This document shows positions 1-9,796 of a stretch of DNA of 64,000 bases, one piece after another; within the stretch, counting starts at the first letter, position 1; the number at the start of each line of letters is the position of its first letter. The DNA comes from Acetobacter peroxydans (GTDB taxonomy: Bacteria > Pseudomonadota > Alphaproteobacteria > Acetobacterales > Acetobacteraceae), in contig NZ_BJMV01000006.1 of assembly GCF_006539345.1 (NCBI RefSeq), forward strand, positions 62,001-126,000, given 5' to 3'. The position numbers were made by a program, and so were the translations under genes. The notes under the pieces were generated by a model, which saw only the letters and a list, made by a program, of their open reading frames with translations, did no database searches and was not told where the DNA came from.

Positions 1-478
1 CCATGTCGCCCTCAAGCTCGGCACGAGGCACGAGAGCCGCCACGCTGTCCACCACCAGCACGTCAATCGCCCCCGAACGCACCAGCGTATCGGCAATTTC
101 AAGCGCCTGTTCGCCCGCATCGGGCTGGCTGATCAGCAGGTTGTCGATATCCACGCCCAGCTTGCGGGCATAGCCGGGGTCCAGCGCGTGTTCGGCGTCG
201 ATAAAGGCGCAGGTGCCGCCTTTTTTCTGGGCTTCGGCAATCGCGTGCAGGGCCAGTGTGGTCTTGCCCGAGCTTTCCGGCCCGTAGATTTCCACCACGC
301 GCCCGCGCGGCAGGCCGCCAATACCCAGCGCAATATCCAGCCCCAGAGACCCGGTCGAGATCACATCGGCCTGTTCCTTCGGGCGCTGGCCCAGTCGCAT
401 GATGGACCCCTTGCCGAACGCCCGTTCGATCTGCCCCAGAGCGCCTTCAAGAGCCTTTGCCTTGTCCATACCTGTCAT
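1..478 (-). CDS. recA: Recombinase RecA, N-terminal part (cut by window edge)
   Basis: RecA polymerises on single-stranded DNA, catalyses ATP-dependent strand exchange and triggers LexA self-cleavage. Only the first ~159 residues lie in the window; the 3' end is beyond base 1. The frame shows the typical start [20 protein letters not shown], the Walker A loop GPESSGKTT and the Walker B-like run [19 protein letters not shown]. Two in-frame ATGs are possible: 478 (M-T-G-M) and 469; the latter gives the canonical N-terminus. The gene is preceded by a 205-base gap with a perfect palindrome that could be its SOS operator. Confidence 0.97.
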   Translation of the reverse strand, partial: MTGMDKAKALEGALGQIERAFGKGSIMRLGQRPKEQADVISTGSLGLDIALGIGGLPRGRVVEIYGPESSGKTTLALHAIAEAQKKGGTCAFIDAEHALDPGYARKLGVDIDNLLISQPDAGEQALEIADTLVRSGAIDVLVVDSVAALVPRAELEGDM

Positions 479-550
479 CCTCCGCCGTGATCGCACCGAA
501 CCTTCGGCCGCACGCACTCCCGCACGCGCATCACATTAAGAATTTGATCT

Positions 551-575
551 CCTTTTGTTCTTTTAGAACAAAAGG
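551..575. promoter_or_regulatory. Perfect 11-bp palindrome upstream of recA, candidate LexA/SOS operator
   Basis: CCTTTTGTTCT and AGAACAAAAGG form a perfect inverted repeat around a TTT centre, 73 bases before the first recA ATG. Read on the recA strand it contains GAAC-N7-GATC, one mismatch from the alphaproteobacterial LexA box GAAC-N7-GAAC, and GTTC-N5-GAAC across its centre. The position in the recA promoter gap and the GTTC/GAAC half-sites suggest SOS control. The exact spacing differs from the classical direct-repeat box, so the assignment is inferred. Confidence 0.55.
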
Positions 576-683
576 AAACATTTGCAAGAAAGAAAGCCAA
601 ATCCGCCGCGAAAGCGGCGCACGCCCCCTGATCCGTAAGCCTGAAGCCTGCAAACGGGGGCGACGCATCATCAAACCGTCAGG

Positions 684-2231
684 TTAATGGGCAGGGCGGG
701 ACGGCACCGCAAGGCCTGAACCACGCGGGTCTGTCCAACCGAAGCACCCACCCGCACCCGGCAGACCCGCCGGACAGGACACAAAATTGGCCCGGCCCAC
801 ACCATCCACCACCCGCGGAGCAACCCCCGCCACTGCGGAACGCAGCGCAATCGCCGCCGTATCCGCCGCGACATTCTGCCCTGACGCCGCGGCAACAGCC
901 CGGAACTGGCCGCCCACATGTGCAATGCCAACCGGCAGCAGCGGCAGGGGTCTGCGCGCGGGCGAGGCACCCAGCACGATGCCCGTTGAGCCCGCCACCC
1001 GGCCGGTGCCGAACAGGTTATCCATAGTCAGGGCGCAGCCAACGGACAGACCCTGCCGGTCTGTCACCACAAAGGTGGTGGACGCGGGCAGGGGCGGCAA
1101 AGAGCCACCGGCAGGCAGCGCACCGGAATTGAGCAGCGCCTGCGCATCCGCAACGCTCACGGCAGACCCCCCGCCACCAGCCCGAGCCCGCCACGCTGCT
1201 ACCACCTGATCAGCACGGGAGCCCTGCCCACCAGCCAGATAGGCCGCCGCCATACCCAGCCCGCCATCGGCAGGGGGCGGCAGGGTGCTGATATCCACCC
1301 CATCGACCCGGATCGTCAGCGGCTTGAGCGCCGTGGCAAGCCCCGCACGCAGGTCAGCCGTCGTCAGCCCTGCTCCGGCCGCCTGCGCGCCTTCAATAAA
1401 TGTCTGGCCCAGCGCGCCATTATACAGGTCGCCCACACCGGCACTCCGCAGGCGCTCCAGAGCGCCTGCCAGCCGTGTTTGCACCAGTATGTCATTCATA
1501 CCCAGCACATCGCCCGAGCCGTTGCCGAAAATGGCGCGCGCTTTTTCATCCGCCAGCAGGGCGGAACGTACTATCTTGAGGTCAGACGCCAATACGCCGC
1601 TGACTGCCACCCCCTTCTCCGCCATATCCCGCGCAGGGATGATCAGATCGGCAAAATCTACACTGCCGTACCGCATCTGCATCAGGAAAAGCCCACGCGC
1701 GAGCATAGGCACGGAAGCCGGACGATCCGTCAGGCCCGCCGGCTCACCTGCCATGACCCTGCGGCCTTTGACAAAAACCGGCCGGGGCGCGGCACTCGCC
1801 GCCACACCACCCGCTTTGGGCAGAAACACGAAAGCCTGCCCCTGTGCCTCGCCCGGCTTCCAAGCCAGACATGCACCGCCGCCACCCAGAGCCGCGCGCG
1901 AAGGCAGCGTGACCGCCAGCGCCATACCCAGCGCCGCCGCCGCATCCGCCGCGTTACCGCCCTGTGCCAGCACATCGCGCGCGACCAGCACCGCGCGCGG
2001 ATCATCCGCTGCAACAGAACCGCTGAAGCCGGTCACTTTCGCCTGTGTCAGGTATGGATCAGCGCTGCAGGCCGTCAGGGAGCCTGTCATGGCCAGCGCC
2101 AGCGCCGTCCCGCGCAGACGGCCCGGCAGGCGGGAACGGATCTGGACGAAACGGTTAGTCTTAAATCGGGCAGCCACGCCTTGATATCTCCGTTGATAGG
2201 CCCACCCGGCGGGCGGACGTCTCTTTTCCAT
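684..2231 (-). CDS. Gamma-glutamyltransferase-like lipoprotein
   Basis: This is a 515-residue member of the Ntn-hydrolase gamma-glutamyltransferase family, which cleaves gamma-glutamyl bonds such as that of glutathione after autoprocessing. A hydrophobic N-terminal stretch ends in the lipobox L-T-A-C (Cys55), so a membrane-anchored lipoprotein is likely. The large-subunit signature GGNAADAAAALGMALAVTLP (about 91-110) and the small-subunit region STTFVVTDRQG followed by FGTGRVAGSTGIVLG (about 384-421) are clear. By spacing to the conserved Asp391, the processing nucleophile, normally Thr, falls on Ser384 with Thr385 next to it; this may alter processing. The start at 2231 was chosen because residues upstream look non-coding. 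It lies directly upstream of recA on the same strand. Confidence 0.8.
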   Translation of the reverse strand: MEKRRPPAGWAYQRRYQGVAARFKTNRFVQIRSRLPGRLRGTALALAMTGSLTACSADPYLTQAKVTGFSGSVAADDPRAVLVARDVLAQGGNAADAAAALGMALAVTLPSRAALGGGGACLAWKPGEAQGQAFVFLPKAGGVAASAAPRPVFVKGRRVMAGEPAGLTDRPASVPMLARGLFLMQMRYGSVDFADLIIPARDMAEKGVAVSGVLASDLKIVRSALLADEKARAIFGNGSGDVLGMNDILVQTRLAGALERLRSAGVGDLYNGALGQTFIEGAQAAGAGLTTADLRAGLATALKPLTIRVDGVDISTLPPPADGGLGMAAAYLAGGQGSRADQVVAAWRARAGGGGSAVSVADAQALLNSGALPAGGSLPPLPASTTFVVTDRQGLSVGCALTMDNLFGTGRVAGSTGIVLGASPARRPLPLLPVGIAHVGGQFRAVAAASGQNVAADTAAIALRSAVAGVAPRVVDGVGRANFVSCPAGLPGAGGCFGWTDPRGSGLAVPSRPAH

Positions 2232-2355
2232 CTTCTTTTCGATTAACCTGCTTTCTTGCGGGCAGCAACAGACATGCGCGCGGGCAAGCCACGCTCCCCC
2301 TTGCGAGAGCCCTCGCTCGTGCCATACCATCCCATTTTACGGAGCATCCAACCTC

Positions 2356-3177
2356 ATGCGCGCACTCGCCTCGTTTTTTCGCACGCCCCGCACGGGCATG
2401 GCCTCTTTCCGCGCGGGACTGGCCGTGCTGGTATCCCTGTCCGCCGCCGTGACCCTGCCCTCAGACGCGCAGGCGGCCTCGGCCCCCACCGCAGCAGGCA
2501 GCTTTACCCCGGCCCAGCGGGCGGAAATCGTTTCCATCGTGCGCGAGGCGCTGAAATCCGACCCGAGCATTCTGGCCGATGCCGTAGCCTCCCTACAAGC
2601 TCATGCGGCAGAGCAGAAAGCAACCTCGGCCCTGGATGTCGTGCGCCACAACCCCACCCTGTTCGGCAAAAGCAGCACGGATGTCGTGGTCGGCAACCCG
2701 CACGGCACGCTCGAGATCGTGGAGTTCTATGACCCGCGCTGCCCGTACTGCCGCAAGGTGCTGGAAGACCTGACCACCCTGAGCGCCTCGGAACCTGACC
2801 TGCGGCTGGTGGAAAAGGTTATTCCCATTCTCGGCGCCAACAGCACGCTGGATGCGCAGGCCATCATGGCGGCAGGCAAGCAGAACGCCTATCTGGCTTT
2901 CCAGAAAGCCCTCATGTCTGATAGCGGCGCACCGGGCATGGAGCGTATCCGCCGCATTGCGGCCAGCACCGGTCTGGATACCGCAAAGTTGGAACATGAC
3001 ATGACCAGCAGCGAAACCACCACAGCCCTCGCGCGCAATCTGGCGCTGGCCCGCTCGATCGGACTGGACGGCACGCCCACCTTCATCATTGGCACGCGCG
3101 AGATCATTCCCGGCGCGGTCTCGCTGGATGAACTCAAGGCCGCCGTATCCCGTCTGAAAATGGCCTCCCACCCGTAA
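2356..3177 (+). CDS. Periplasmic DsbA-family thiol:disulfide oxidoreductase
   Basis: A 273-residue thioredoxin-fold protein that exchanges disulfides in exported proteins. It has a signal peptide with probable cleavage at DAQA-AS near residue 40, a helical N-terminal segment (about 50-90), the active site C129-P-Y-C132 and the cis-proline loop G-T240-P241-T-F-I-I-G. The N-terminal helical extension before the redox domain resembles the ScsC/Com1-type branch of the DsbA family, whose members can act as isomerases; whether it oxidises or isomerises cannot be told from sequence. It stands alone, divergent from the gamma-glutamyltransferase-like gene. Confidence 0.9.
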   Translation: MRALASFFRTPRTGMASFRAGLAVLVSLSAAVTLPSDAQAASAPTAAGSFTPAQRAEIVSIVREALKSDPSILADAVASLQAHAAEQKATSALDVVRHNPTLFGKSSTDVVVGNPHGTLEIVEFYDPRCPYCRKVLEDLTTLSASEPDLRLVEKVIPILGANSTLDAQAIMAAGKQNAYLAFQKALMSDSGAPGMERIRRIAASTGLDTAKLEHDMTSSETTTALARNLALARSIGLDGTPTFIIGTREIIPGAVSLDELKAAVSRLKMASHP

Positions 3178-3232
3178 AGCGACCTCACGGGGCGTAAGCA
3201 TCCGGCGGGAACACGCCCCCTCCAAAACGCCA

Positions 3233-3269
3233 CCGCCCTGACTCCCGCTATCGCGGACTATCAGGGCGG
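3233..3269. terminator. Hairpin between convergent dsbA-like gene and hemA
   Basis: CCGCCCTGA (3233-3241) pairs with TCAGGGCGG (3261-3269), and the loop contains a second small stem, CCGC/GCGG. The two neighbouring genes converge here, so a shared terminator is likely. There is no clear T-tract on either side, which weakens the call. Confidence 0.45.
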
Positions 3270-3337
3270 GGTCAGAAGATGAACGGGCCTGATGTTCAGG
3301 AAGTCTCTTCAGACTCCTCCCCAGAGCACCACTGTTC

Positions 3338-4603
3338 TCAGGCGGCCTGTCCGGCGGCCTCCAGAGCGGGAATAACCCCTTCCTCGCGCAGGAGGATACC
3401 CAGCGCGCGCACCATGTCGTCCATCATCTCATCCGTATGGAACGGGCCGGGGGTCAGGCGCAGACGCTCGGTTCCCTCGGGCACGGTCGGATAGTTGATG
3501 GGCGTGGCATAATGGCCGAACTCATTCAGCAACCGGCGGCTGATCCGCTTGCAGCGTTCCGCATCCCCCACCGGAATGGGCACGATGTGGCTGGGTGTCA
3601 TGGTAAACGGCACCCCAGCCGCACGCAGCTTGTGACGGAACGCATTCACGCGTTCGAACAGGGCCTCGCGCCGCCAGTTCTCGGCGCGCACCTTGCGCAC
3701 GCTCGCCAATGCGGCCCCCACCACACAGGGTGGCAGGGAGGTGGTAAAGATAAAGCCAGAGGCTGTGGAGCGCAGGAAATCCACGATGGTAGCGGAGGCG
3801 GTAATATACCCGCCATGGACGCCAAAGCCCTTGGCCAGCGTGCCTTCGATGATATCGACCTCATCCGCCACGCCATCACGCTGGGAAACCCCGCCGCCTT
3901 CCGCGCCGTACAGGCCCACGGCGTGCACTTCATCCAGATAGGTCAGTGCCCCGTAGCGGCGCGCCAGCGCGCAGATTCCGGCAATATCCGCAATATCGCC
4001 GTCCATGGAATACACGCTCTCGAACGCGATCAGCTTGGGGGCATCGGCCGGGGCCGCCGCCAGCTTGGCTTCTAGGTCCGCCAGATCATTATGTGCGAAA
4101 ATGACAGTCTGCGAGCCGCGCGCGCCCTTGATGCCCGCAATCATGGAGGCATGGTTGAGCTGGTCGGAAAAGCAGATCCAGCCGGGCATGGAGGTCAGGA
4201 TCGTCTGCAGACTGGCCTGATTGGACACGTAGCCCGAAATGAACAACAGCCCCGCTTCCTTGCCGTGCAGGGCAGCGAGTTCGGCTTCAAGCTGGTTATG
4301 CAGCGGGCTGGTACCCGCGATGTTGCGCGTGCCCCCCGTTCCGGCGCCATGCATACGCACGGCTTCTATGGCGGCTTCCTGCACTTCAGGCACGACCCCC
4401 ATGCCCAGATAGTCGTTGGTTGACCACACGACTACATCGCGCGTGCCGGAAATATCCTGGCGCTCTTCCTCATAGACGGGGAAATGCTCCGCCTGACGGG
4501 AAAGTGGCGTAAACGTCCGGTACCGGCCTGCGTGCCGGATCCGGTCAAGTGCCTCGTCGCAATGGTTATAAAAGGGGTGCCGGGCGTTCTTGATCGCTCC
4601 CAC
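3338..4603 (-). CDS. hemA: 5-aminolevulinate synthase
   Basis: This PLP enzyme condenses glycine and succinyl-CoA to 5-aminolevulinate, the first step of heme synthesis in Alphaproteobacteria. The 421-residue protein has the fold-type I hallmarks: the glycine-rich [21 protein letters not shown] region (about 86-106), [10 protein letters not shown] (Asp224 and His227 near the cofactor) and the Schiff-base lysine in [14 protein letters not shown] (Lys258). The start is a GTG at 4603 with a strong AAGGAG ribosome site about nine bases upstream. Later heme genes hemE and hemJ lie at 38.7-40.9 kb, so the pathway is split in this window. Confidence 0.96.
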   Translation of the reverse strand: MGAIKNARHPFYNHCDEALDRIRHAGRYRTFTPLSRQAEHFPVYEEERQDISGTRDVVVWSTNDYLGMGVVPEVQEAAIEAVRMHGAGTGGTRNIAGTSPLHNQLEAELAALHGKEAGLLFISGYVSNQASLQTILTSMPGWICFSDQLNHASMIAGIKGARGSQTVIFAHNDLADLEAKLAAAPADAPKLIAFESVYSMDGDIADIAGICALARRYGALTYLDEVHAVGLYGAEGGGVSQRDGVADEVDIIEGTLAKGFGVHGGYITASATIVDFLRSTASGFIFTTSLPPCVVGAALASVRKVRAENWRREALFERVNAFRHKLRAAGVPFTMTPSHIVPIPVGDAERCKRISRRLLNEFGHYATPINYPTVPEGTERLRLTPGPFHTDEMMDDMVRALGILLREEGVIPALEAAGQAA

Positions 4604-4699
4604 GCTAGATCTCTCCTTGCTCCCTGTCAGAAATGGCTGGGGCCGGGTGCTCGCCCCTTTGCCATCTGCCCGTGCTGGCGCCGACCGCTCGGTGTCGGT

Positions 4700-5224
4700 T
4701 TATCGCACATACACCCGCACGGTAGGCTTCGTCACGGTCGAATCCGGCATGGCCGTCATCTCGACCTGTGTCTGCGGCACGCCGGCATCCATCAGGGCCT
4801 GCATGACGGCACGCCCATCACCCGAAGCCAGCGTAATCAATGCGGTCGGTACGGCCCCTTCCGCGCTACGCCCCTCGACATCCGCCGGGGGGACCACGGG
4901 CGAGCCGGGGGGCACCAGACAGCGCACCGTAAAGAGGGCTGTCGGCTTCCGCGCCAGAGCGCGACGCGCCATGTCCTGCACCTGGGGTTTCCAGTCCGCC
5001 TCGGGCGTACCCGCCACCATCGCTATCAGCGGAGGCGGGGGCGGAGGCGCTGGACGAGCCGGCGGCACATACGGCTTAGGCGGCACGCCTGCCTGCGGGT
5101 TGAAGGTTTTCTGATCCACCAGCTTGCAGCCTGTCAGGGCCAGCAACGTGAAAGACAGGGCCAAGGCTGTGGGTGCCCCCTGACGACCAGCCCGAAAAAA
5201 ATCCTGAATGGAAACCGGCGGCAT
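4700..5224 (-). CDS. Hypothetical proline-rich lipoprotein
   Basis: The function is not recognised. The 174-residue product has a hydrophobic signal ending in the lipobox L-T-G-C (Cys33), a proline-rich linker with a run of six prolines (about 50-66) and a C-terminal domain of about 100 residues. That layout suggests an envelope-anchored domain on a spacer, crossing part of the periplasm or peptidoglycan. It lies upstream of hemA on the same strand, 96 bases away, and could share its transcript. Confidence 0.75.
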   Translation of the reverse strand: MPPVSIQDFFRAGRQGAPTALALSFTLLALTGCKLVDQKTFNPQAGVPPKPYVPPARPAPPPPPPLIAMVAGTPEADWKPQVQDMARRALARKPTALFTVRCLVPPGSPVVPPADVEGRSAEGAVPTALITLASGDGRAVMQALMDAGVPQTQVEMTAMPDSTVTKPTVRVYVR

Positions 5225-5461
5225 AGTCGAAGAATGCTCCCTGCTGGTTGCGCGCAGACCCTGCTGCGGCCTGCCTTACCGGGCCTGTCCGGCACGGCGA
5301 CTCGCTTTTGTTCGCCTCTTTCTTTCGCGCCTGCCCGCGTCCCGCGCAAGCCCCCACCGCCTTTTCCGCTCTGGCCAAACACATCCCACCCCGCTTAAAA
5401 TGCGGATCTAAAGCAGGCCGCCGGATACGGTTGTCATGCCCTCGCCCTCGTCTGGAACCCG

Positions 5462-7402
5462 ATGGCCCCGCACACAGCTTCCATCCCCCTTCTCCCGCAG
5501 GCTACCGCACAGGCGGCGCTCTCAGCGCAGGATGCGCTCGTCCTTCGGCTCGCCACGGCGGCCCGCGCTTTGCTGGACGGCCCTGCGGCAGAAGAAGCCA
5601 CCCAAAATGACAGTACAGCTGAACTGCACCAGCTCTGCCTTATTGTAACAGCCCTGTGGTGCCGGGTTCTGCGCTATGATCCCGCCACGCCCAACTGGCC
5701 AGACCGGGATCGGTTCGTCGTGCCCTCGCAGGCCATGCGGCCGCTCCTGCGCGCCATGTTGCACCTGAGCACCCCCGAACCGGATGCGACCACCCCCCTT
5801 GACTTCGGCCTGCACCCGGCGGTGGAAATCGCCCCCGGCCCGGCCGGACAAGGCATGGCTTCAGCGGCGGGCATGGCGCTGGCTGAAGAAATTCTGGCCG
5901 CGCGGCACGGCCGCTCGCTCGTCAACCACCGGACATGGGTGCTGGCGCGCGATAGCGACCTGCTGACTGGCGTGGCTCTTGAAGCCGCCCAGCTTGCCGG
6001 GCGGTTCGGGCTGAACAGGCTGGCGGTGCTGGTCTGCCCCGCCCCCCACACCGACCCGGCTGATTTTTCAGACTCACTGGCGCGTTTCGGCGCATCGGGC
6101 TGGAGCGTGCGGCGTGTCAATGCGCGCAGCCTGCCCGCCATCATGGCAGCACTGGCCGCCACCCTGCGTTCGCGCAAGCCTACCCTGCTCGCGTGTCTCT
6201 CCGATGGCCCGGACCCGTACCCGCCCATGCCCGCCGAGGAAGAACAGACCGGCCCGTGGAGCCCCACCGCCCGGCGCGGCGCATCGGCCCGGCGCTCGTG
6301 GCTACGGCGACTGACCCGCCACAGGGCACGCACCCAGTTCGAACGCGAACAGGCCGGTCTTGCTCCCCCGCTGCTGTCCGAGGACTGGCCGCGCCTGTGG
6401 CGGCACGATCTGCGGGGCAATTCCTCACAAAGTGTGGCGCTGGCAGGTTTACGCGCCTTGCAGACCCTGCGGCCGGAACTGGCGGTGCTGGCAGCCAACT
6501 CCGGCACATCAGGCGCCGTGCACGATATTCCTGACCCGCACTGGTCCTGCGGCCTGCAGGAACACGGCATGGCGGGTATGCTGGGAGGCATGGCGCTGCA
6601 TGGGGGTATGCTGGCCTGCGGCGTCGCGGGCATGATCACCATCGACCGTATGCGCCCCGCCCTGCGCATGACCGCCCTCATGCGGCGCAAAGTGCTGTAT
6701 CTCCTGACCAACGATGGTCTGGCCCTGAGCGACGGTGGAGGCGGCTGGCAGCCCGTGGAGCAACTGGCCAGCCTGCGCGCCATGCCGCATCTGGCGGTAT
6801 TCCGCCCCGCCTGTGCACAGGAAACATTCGCCTGCTGGCAGGCGGCCCTGCTCTGGCCCGAAGGCCCCGCCCTGCTGGTGCTGTGCCCCCACGAAATGCC
6901 TGACCCCGGCCAGAGCACGGCCAGCTCTGAAACCGGGGCCTCGGGCTTCGGCTCCGCCACACATGGCGGCTACGTACTGCGCGGCGCACGAAACAGGCAG
7001 GTGACACTGATTGCCTCCGGCCCGGAAGTGGCCGTGGCTGTAAGCGCCGCGCGGCTGCTGGCCGAGCAGGGGGTGCGCGCCGCGGTCGTCTCTATCTGCT
7101 GCTGGGAGGTGTTTGCCCGCCAGACGGAAGCCTACCGCGCCACCGTGCTGGGCGACACCCAGCCCGACACCCCTTCCGCGCTGCGGGTTGGCATAGAAGC
7201 CGCCAGCAGCTTCGGCTGGGAGAGGTGGCTTGGAGCTAATGGAATTTTCATCGGGATGGATGATTTTGGCATATCCGCCCCGGCCAACGCGGTGTATGAA
7301 CGCTTCGGTATAACAGCCAAAGCAGTCTGCGGCAGGGTTATGGAACGCCTTGGCGTAGTCGCCACGGAGCAAGGGTCAGCCCACGAGGCAGATCTGCCCT
7401 AG
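5462..7402 (+). CDS. Transketolase-like protein with degenerate catalytic motifs
   Basis: The 646-residue protein has the three-domain transketolase layout: PP domain (1-310), Pyr domain (311-490), C-terminal domain (500-640). The middle and last domains are recognisable: GLQEHGMAGMLGGMALHGG keeps the cofactor-activating Glu (Glu367), and ASSFGWERWLGANGIFIGMD matches the C-terminal signature. Key residues are missing. The SGHPG loop is absent; GHGS becomes SQAM; the ThDP-site GDG reads R163-D164-S165; the DDN metal ligand becomes CPA; THDS becomes TNDG (His to Asn417); and the GPTHQP histidine is replaced by Trp. True transketolase activity is therefore doubtful. It lies 37 bases upstream of gap and pgk and probably heads their operon, which suggests a kept but changed role, perhaps regulatory or as a partner subunit. 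Confidence 0.8.
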   Translation: MAPHTASIPLLPQATAQAALSAQDALVLRLATAARALLDGPAAEEATQNDSTAELHQLCLIVTALWCRVLRYDPATPNWPDRDRFVVPSQAMRPLLRAMLHLSTPEPDATTPLDFGLHPAVEIAPGPAGQGMASAAGMALAEEILAARHGRSLVNHRTWVLARDSDLLTGVALEAAQLAGRFGLNRLAVLVCPAPHTDPADFSDSLARFGASGWSVRRVNARSLPAIMAALAATLRSRKPTLLACLSDGPDPYPPMPAEEEQTGPWSPTARRGASARRSWLRRLTRHRARTQFEREQAGLAPPLLSEDWPRLWRHDLRGNSSQSVALAGLRALQTLRPELAVLAANSGTSGAVHDIPDPHWSCGLQEHGMAGMLGGMALHGGMLACGVAGMITIDRMRPALRMTALMRRKVLYLLTNDGLALSDGGGGWQPVEQLASLRAMPHLAVFRPACAQETFACWQAALLWPEGPALLVLCPHEMPDPGQSTASSETGASGFGSATHGGYVLRGARNRQVTLIASGPEVAVAVSAARLLAEQGVRAAVVSICCWEVFARQTEAYRATVLGDTQPDTPSALRVGIEAASSFGWERWLGANGIFIGMDDFGISAPANAVYERFGITAKAVCGRVMERLGVVATEQGSAHEADLP

Positions 7403-7439
7403 AAGAAGATTATAAAAAAAACTACGGAGACACCACCCC

Positions 7440-8462
7440 ATGGCAGTCAAAATCGCAATCAATGGCTTTGGCCGGATCGGCCGTCTTGTCCTGCGCGGCA
7501 TTATCGAAAGCGGGCGGACCGATGTGGTGCCCGTGGCAATCAACGACCTCGGCAGCGTTGAAGACAACGCCCACCTGCTCAGCTACGACAGCGTGCATGG
7601 CCGCCTGCCCGCCGATGTAAAGGTTGTGGACGGCAAGCTCGTCATTTCCGCCAATGGCCGCACATGGGACCCCATTACCGTTTCCGCCGAGCGCGACCCC
7701 TCCAAGGTGCCGTTCGCGGGGATTGACGTTGCCATGGAGTGCACCGGCCTGTTCACCTCACGCGCAAAGGCCGCCCAGCTTCTGGCCGCCGGGGCACGCA
7801 AGGTGATCGTATCCGCCCCGGCAACGGATGTGGATGCAACCATTGTCTACGGCGTGAACGAGTCCGTTCTGACCGCCGACATGGAAGTGATCTCCAACGC
7901 TTCGTGCACCACCAACTGCCTTGCCCCCGTGGCCAAGGTGCTGGAAGACGCCTTCGGGATCGAACGCGGCTACATGGTCACGATCCATTCCTACACCGGC
8001 GACCAGCGCACGGTGGATACGCTGCACGGTGATCTGCGCCGCGCACGCGCCGCCGGGCTGAACATGATCCCGACCTCCACCGGGGCGGCCCGCGCTGTGG
8101 GTCTGGTTCTGCCGCAGCTCAAGGGCAAGCTGGACGGCACCGCCATCCGCGTCCCCACGGCCAATGTCTCCGTCGTTTCGCTCGACTTCGTGCCCAAGAC
8201 CGCACCGGCCAGCGTTGAGGCCGTGAACGCCGCCATCAAGGCGGTGGTGGACTCCGGCAGCATGAAGAACGCGCTGGCCTACTGCGATGCGCCGCTGGTC
8301 AGCTCCGACTTCAACCACGCCATTGCCTCCTCCACCTTCGACGCCACCCAGACCGCACTGGTCGATGGTGGCAAGCTGGTGCGCGTGTGCTCCTGGTATG
8401 ACAATGAATGGGGCTTCTCCAACCGCATGTCCGATACGGCAGCGCTGTTCGGTTCGCTCTGA
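7440..8462 (+). CDS. gap: Glyceraldehyde-3-phosphate dehydrogenase
   Basis: The enzyme oxidises glyceraldehyde 3-phosphate to 1,3-bisphosphoglycerate in glycolysis and the lower pentose phosphate route, using NAD(P). The 340 residues match the usual length. The Rossmann start [13 protein letters not shown] (7-19), catalytic Cys156 in [12 protein letters not shown] and His183 in TIHSYTGDQ are present, as is the C-terminal [12 protein letters not shown] signature. The ATG follows an ACGGAGA ribosome site. The stop codon overlaps the pgk start as TGATG, so gap and pgk are translationally coupled. Confidence 0.98.
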   Translation: MAVKIAINGFGRIGRLVLRGIIESGRTDVVPVAINDLGSVEDNAHLLSYDSVHGRLPADVKVVDGKLVISANGRTWDPITVSAERDPSKVPFAGIDVAMECTGLFTSRAKAAQLLAAGARKVIVSAPATDVDATIVYGVNESVLTADMEVISNASCTTNCLAPVAKVLEDAFGIERGYMVTIHSYTGDQRTVDTLHGDLRRARAAGLNMIPTSTGAARAVGLVLPQLKGKLDGTAIRVPTANVSVVSLDFVPKTAPASVEAVNAAIKAVVDSGSMKNALAYCDAPLVSSDFNHAIASSTFDATQTALVDGGKLVRVCSWYDNEWGFSNRMSDTAALFGSL

Positions 8463-9688
8463 TGGCAGGCGCTCTTCCCTTCGCCACGCTGGATACGCTT
8501 GCCCCGAAGGGCAAGCGCATTCTCGTGCGCGTTGACCTGAACGTACCGATGAAGGACGGTCAGGTTAGCGACCAGACCCGCATTGAGCGGATTGTGCCGA
8601 CAATCCGCGAACTGGCGGAAAAGGGCGGGCGGGTGATCCTGCTTAGCCATTTCGACCGGCCCAAGGGCAAGGTCGTGCCCGACATGTCGCTCAAGCCCAT
8701 CGCCACGGCGCTGGCCACGGCGCTTGGCCGCCCTGTCAGCTTCGCACATGACTGCATTGGCGATGAAGCCGAAGCCGCTACGCGCACCCTGCGTGATGGC
8801 GAGGTTCTGCTGCTGGAAAACACCCGTTTCCAGCCCGGCGAGGAAAAGAACGACCCCAACCTGGCCGCGGCCCTCGCCCGGCTCGGCGATGTGTACGTGA
8901 ACGACGCATTCTCCGCCGCGCACCGTGCCCATGCCTCCACCGCTGGCGTGGCAGAGCATCTGCCCTCCTTCGGCGGCCGTCTGATGGAAGCCGAACTGGC
9001 AGCCCTGTATGCCGCCCTTGAAAACCCCGAACGCCCGGTGGGCGCCATTGTGGGCGGGGCCAAGATCTCCACCAAGCTGGAACTGCTGGAAAACATGCTG
9101 GCCAAGGTGAACATGCTCGCCATTGGCGGAGCCATGGCCAACACCTTCCTTGCAGCCCAGGGCGTGAATGTCGGCAAATCCCTCAAGGAAGAGGAAATGC
9201 TCGACACCGCGCGCAAGATCATAGCCGAGGCCAAAGCCCGCGGCTGCGATCTGGTTCTGCCGGTGGATGTGGTCGTGACCGAAGAGTTCATGGCCGGCGC
9301 TCCCACCCGCACCGTTCCGGTTTCGGAAATTCCCGATGGCTGGATGGCGCTGGATGTCGGCCCGCAGAGCGTGCAGATGCTCAACGCCAAGCTGGCAGGG
9401 CTGAAGACACTGGTCTGGAACGGCCCGCTGGGTGTGTTTGAACTGCCCCCCTTCGACGAAGGCACAAACGCCGTCGCGCAGGAAGCCGCTCGGCTGACCA
9501 AGGCAGGCGCGCTCAAAACCGTTGCAGGCGGTGGCGATACCGTGGCGGCCCTGCGCCATGCCGGCGTGCTGCATGACATGACCTATGTCTCCACCGCCGG
9601 TGGCGCTTTCCTTGAATGGCTGGAAGGCAAGATCCTGCCCGGCCTGACTGCCATCAGCACCACGCTGGAAAAGACCCTGCCGGTCTGA
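8462..9688 (+). CDS. pgk: Phosphoglycerate kinase
   Basis: It transfers phosphate from 1,3-bisphosphoglycerate to ADP. The start was set at the ATG overlapping the gap stop by one base, giving 408 residues, close to the usual ~400. Motifs include [19 protein letters not shown] (substrate-binding region), SHFDRPKGK, the [13 protein letters not shown] hinge region and the nucleotide-binding GGGDTVAAL near the C-terminus. It is last in the transketolase-like/gap/pgk operon and is followed by a hairpin. Confidence 0.98.
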   Translation: MAGALPFATLDTLAPKGKRILVRVDLNVPMKDGQVSDQTRIERIVPTIRELAEKGGRVILLSHFDRPKGKVVPDMSLKPIATALATALGRPVSFAHDCIGDEAEAATRTLRDGEVLLLENTRFQPGEEKNDPNLAAALARLGDVYVNDAFSAAHRAHASTAGVAEHLPSFGGRLMEAELAALYAALENPERPVGAIVGGAKISTKLELLENMLAKVNMLAIGGAMANTFLAAQGVNVGKSLKEEEMLDTARKIIAEAKARGCDLVLPVDVVVTEEFMAGAPTRTVPVSEIPDGWMALDVGPQSVQMLNAKLAGLKTLVWNGPLGVFELPPFDEGTNAVAQEAARLTKAGALKTVAGGGDTVAALRHAGVLHDMTYVSTAGGAFLEWLEGKILPGLTAISTTLEKTLPV

Positions 9689-9708
9689 CGCCAGCCCGCG
9701 CCACTCCC

Positions 9709-9741
9709 CCTGACCATCCGGCCCATGCCGGGTGGTCAGGC
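9709..9741 (+). terminator. Strong hairpin after pgk
   Basis: CTGACCATCCGG and CCGGGTGGTCAG pair around CCCATG with one mismatch or bulge, forming a long GC-rich stem about 20 bases after the pgk stop. No T-tract follows, so it may terminate weakly or protect the 3' end of the mRNA. Confidence 0.5.
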
Positions 9742-9796
9742 GGGAACGCGATAGCCGCGGCAACCGGCACGTCCTCGGGCACCGCATCTCCCAGAA

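Noticed and set aside
5674-6960. Minus-strand open frame opposite the transketolase-like gene
   Set aside because: It is composition-driven, rich in Arg/Ser/Ala, with no domain, and overlaps a supported gene.
8279-9787. Long minus-strand open frame opposite pgk
   Set aside because: High GC with C/G-ending codons on the real gene opens antisense frames; there is no family-like sequence.
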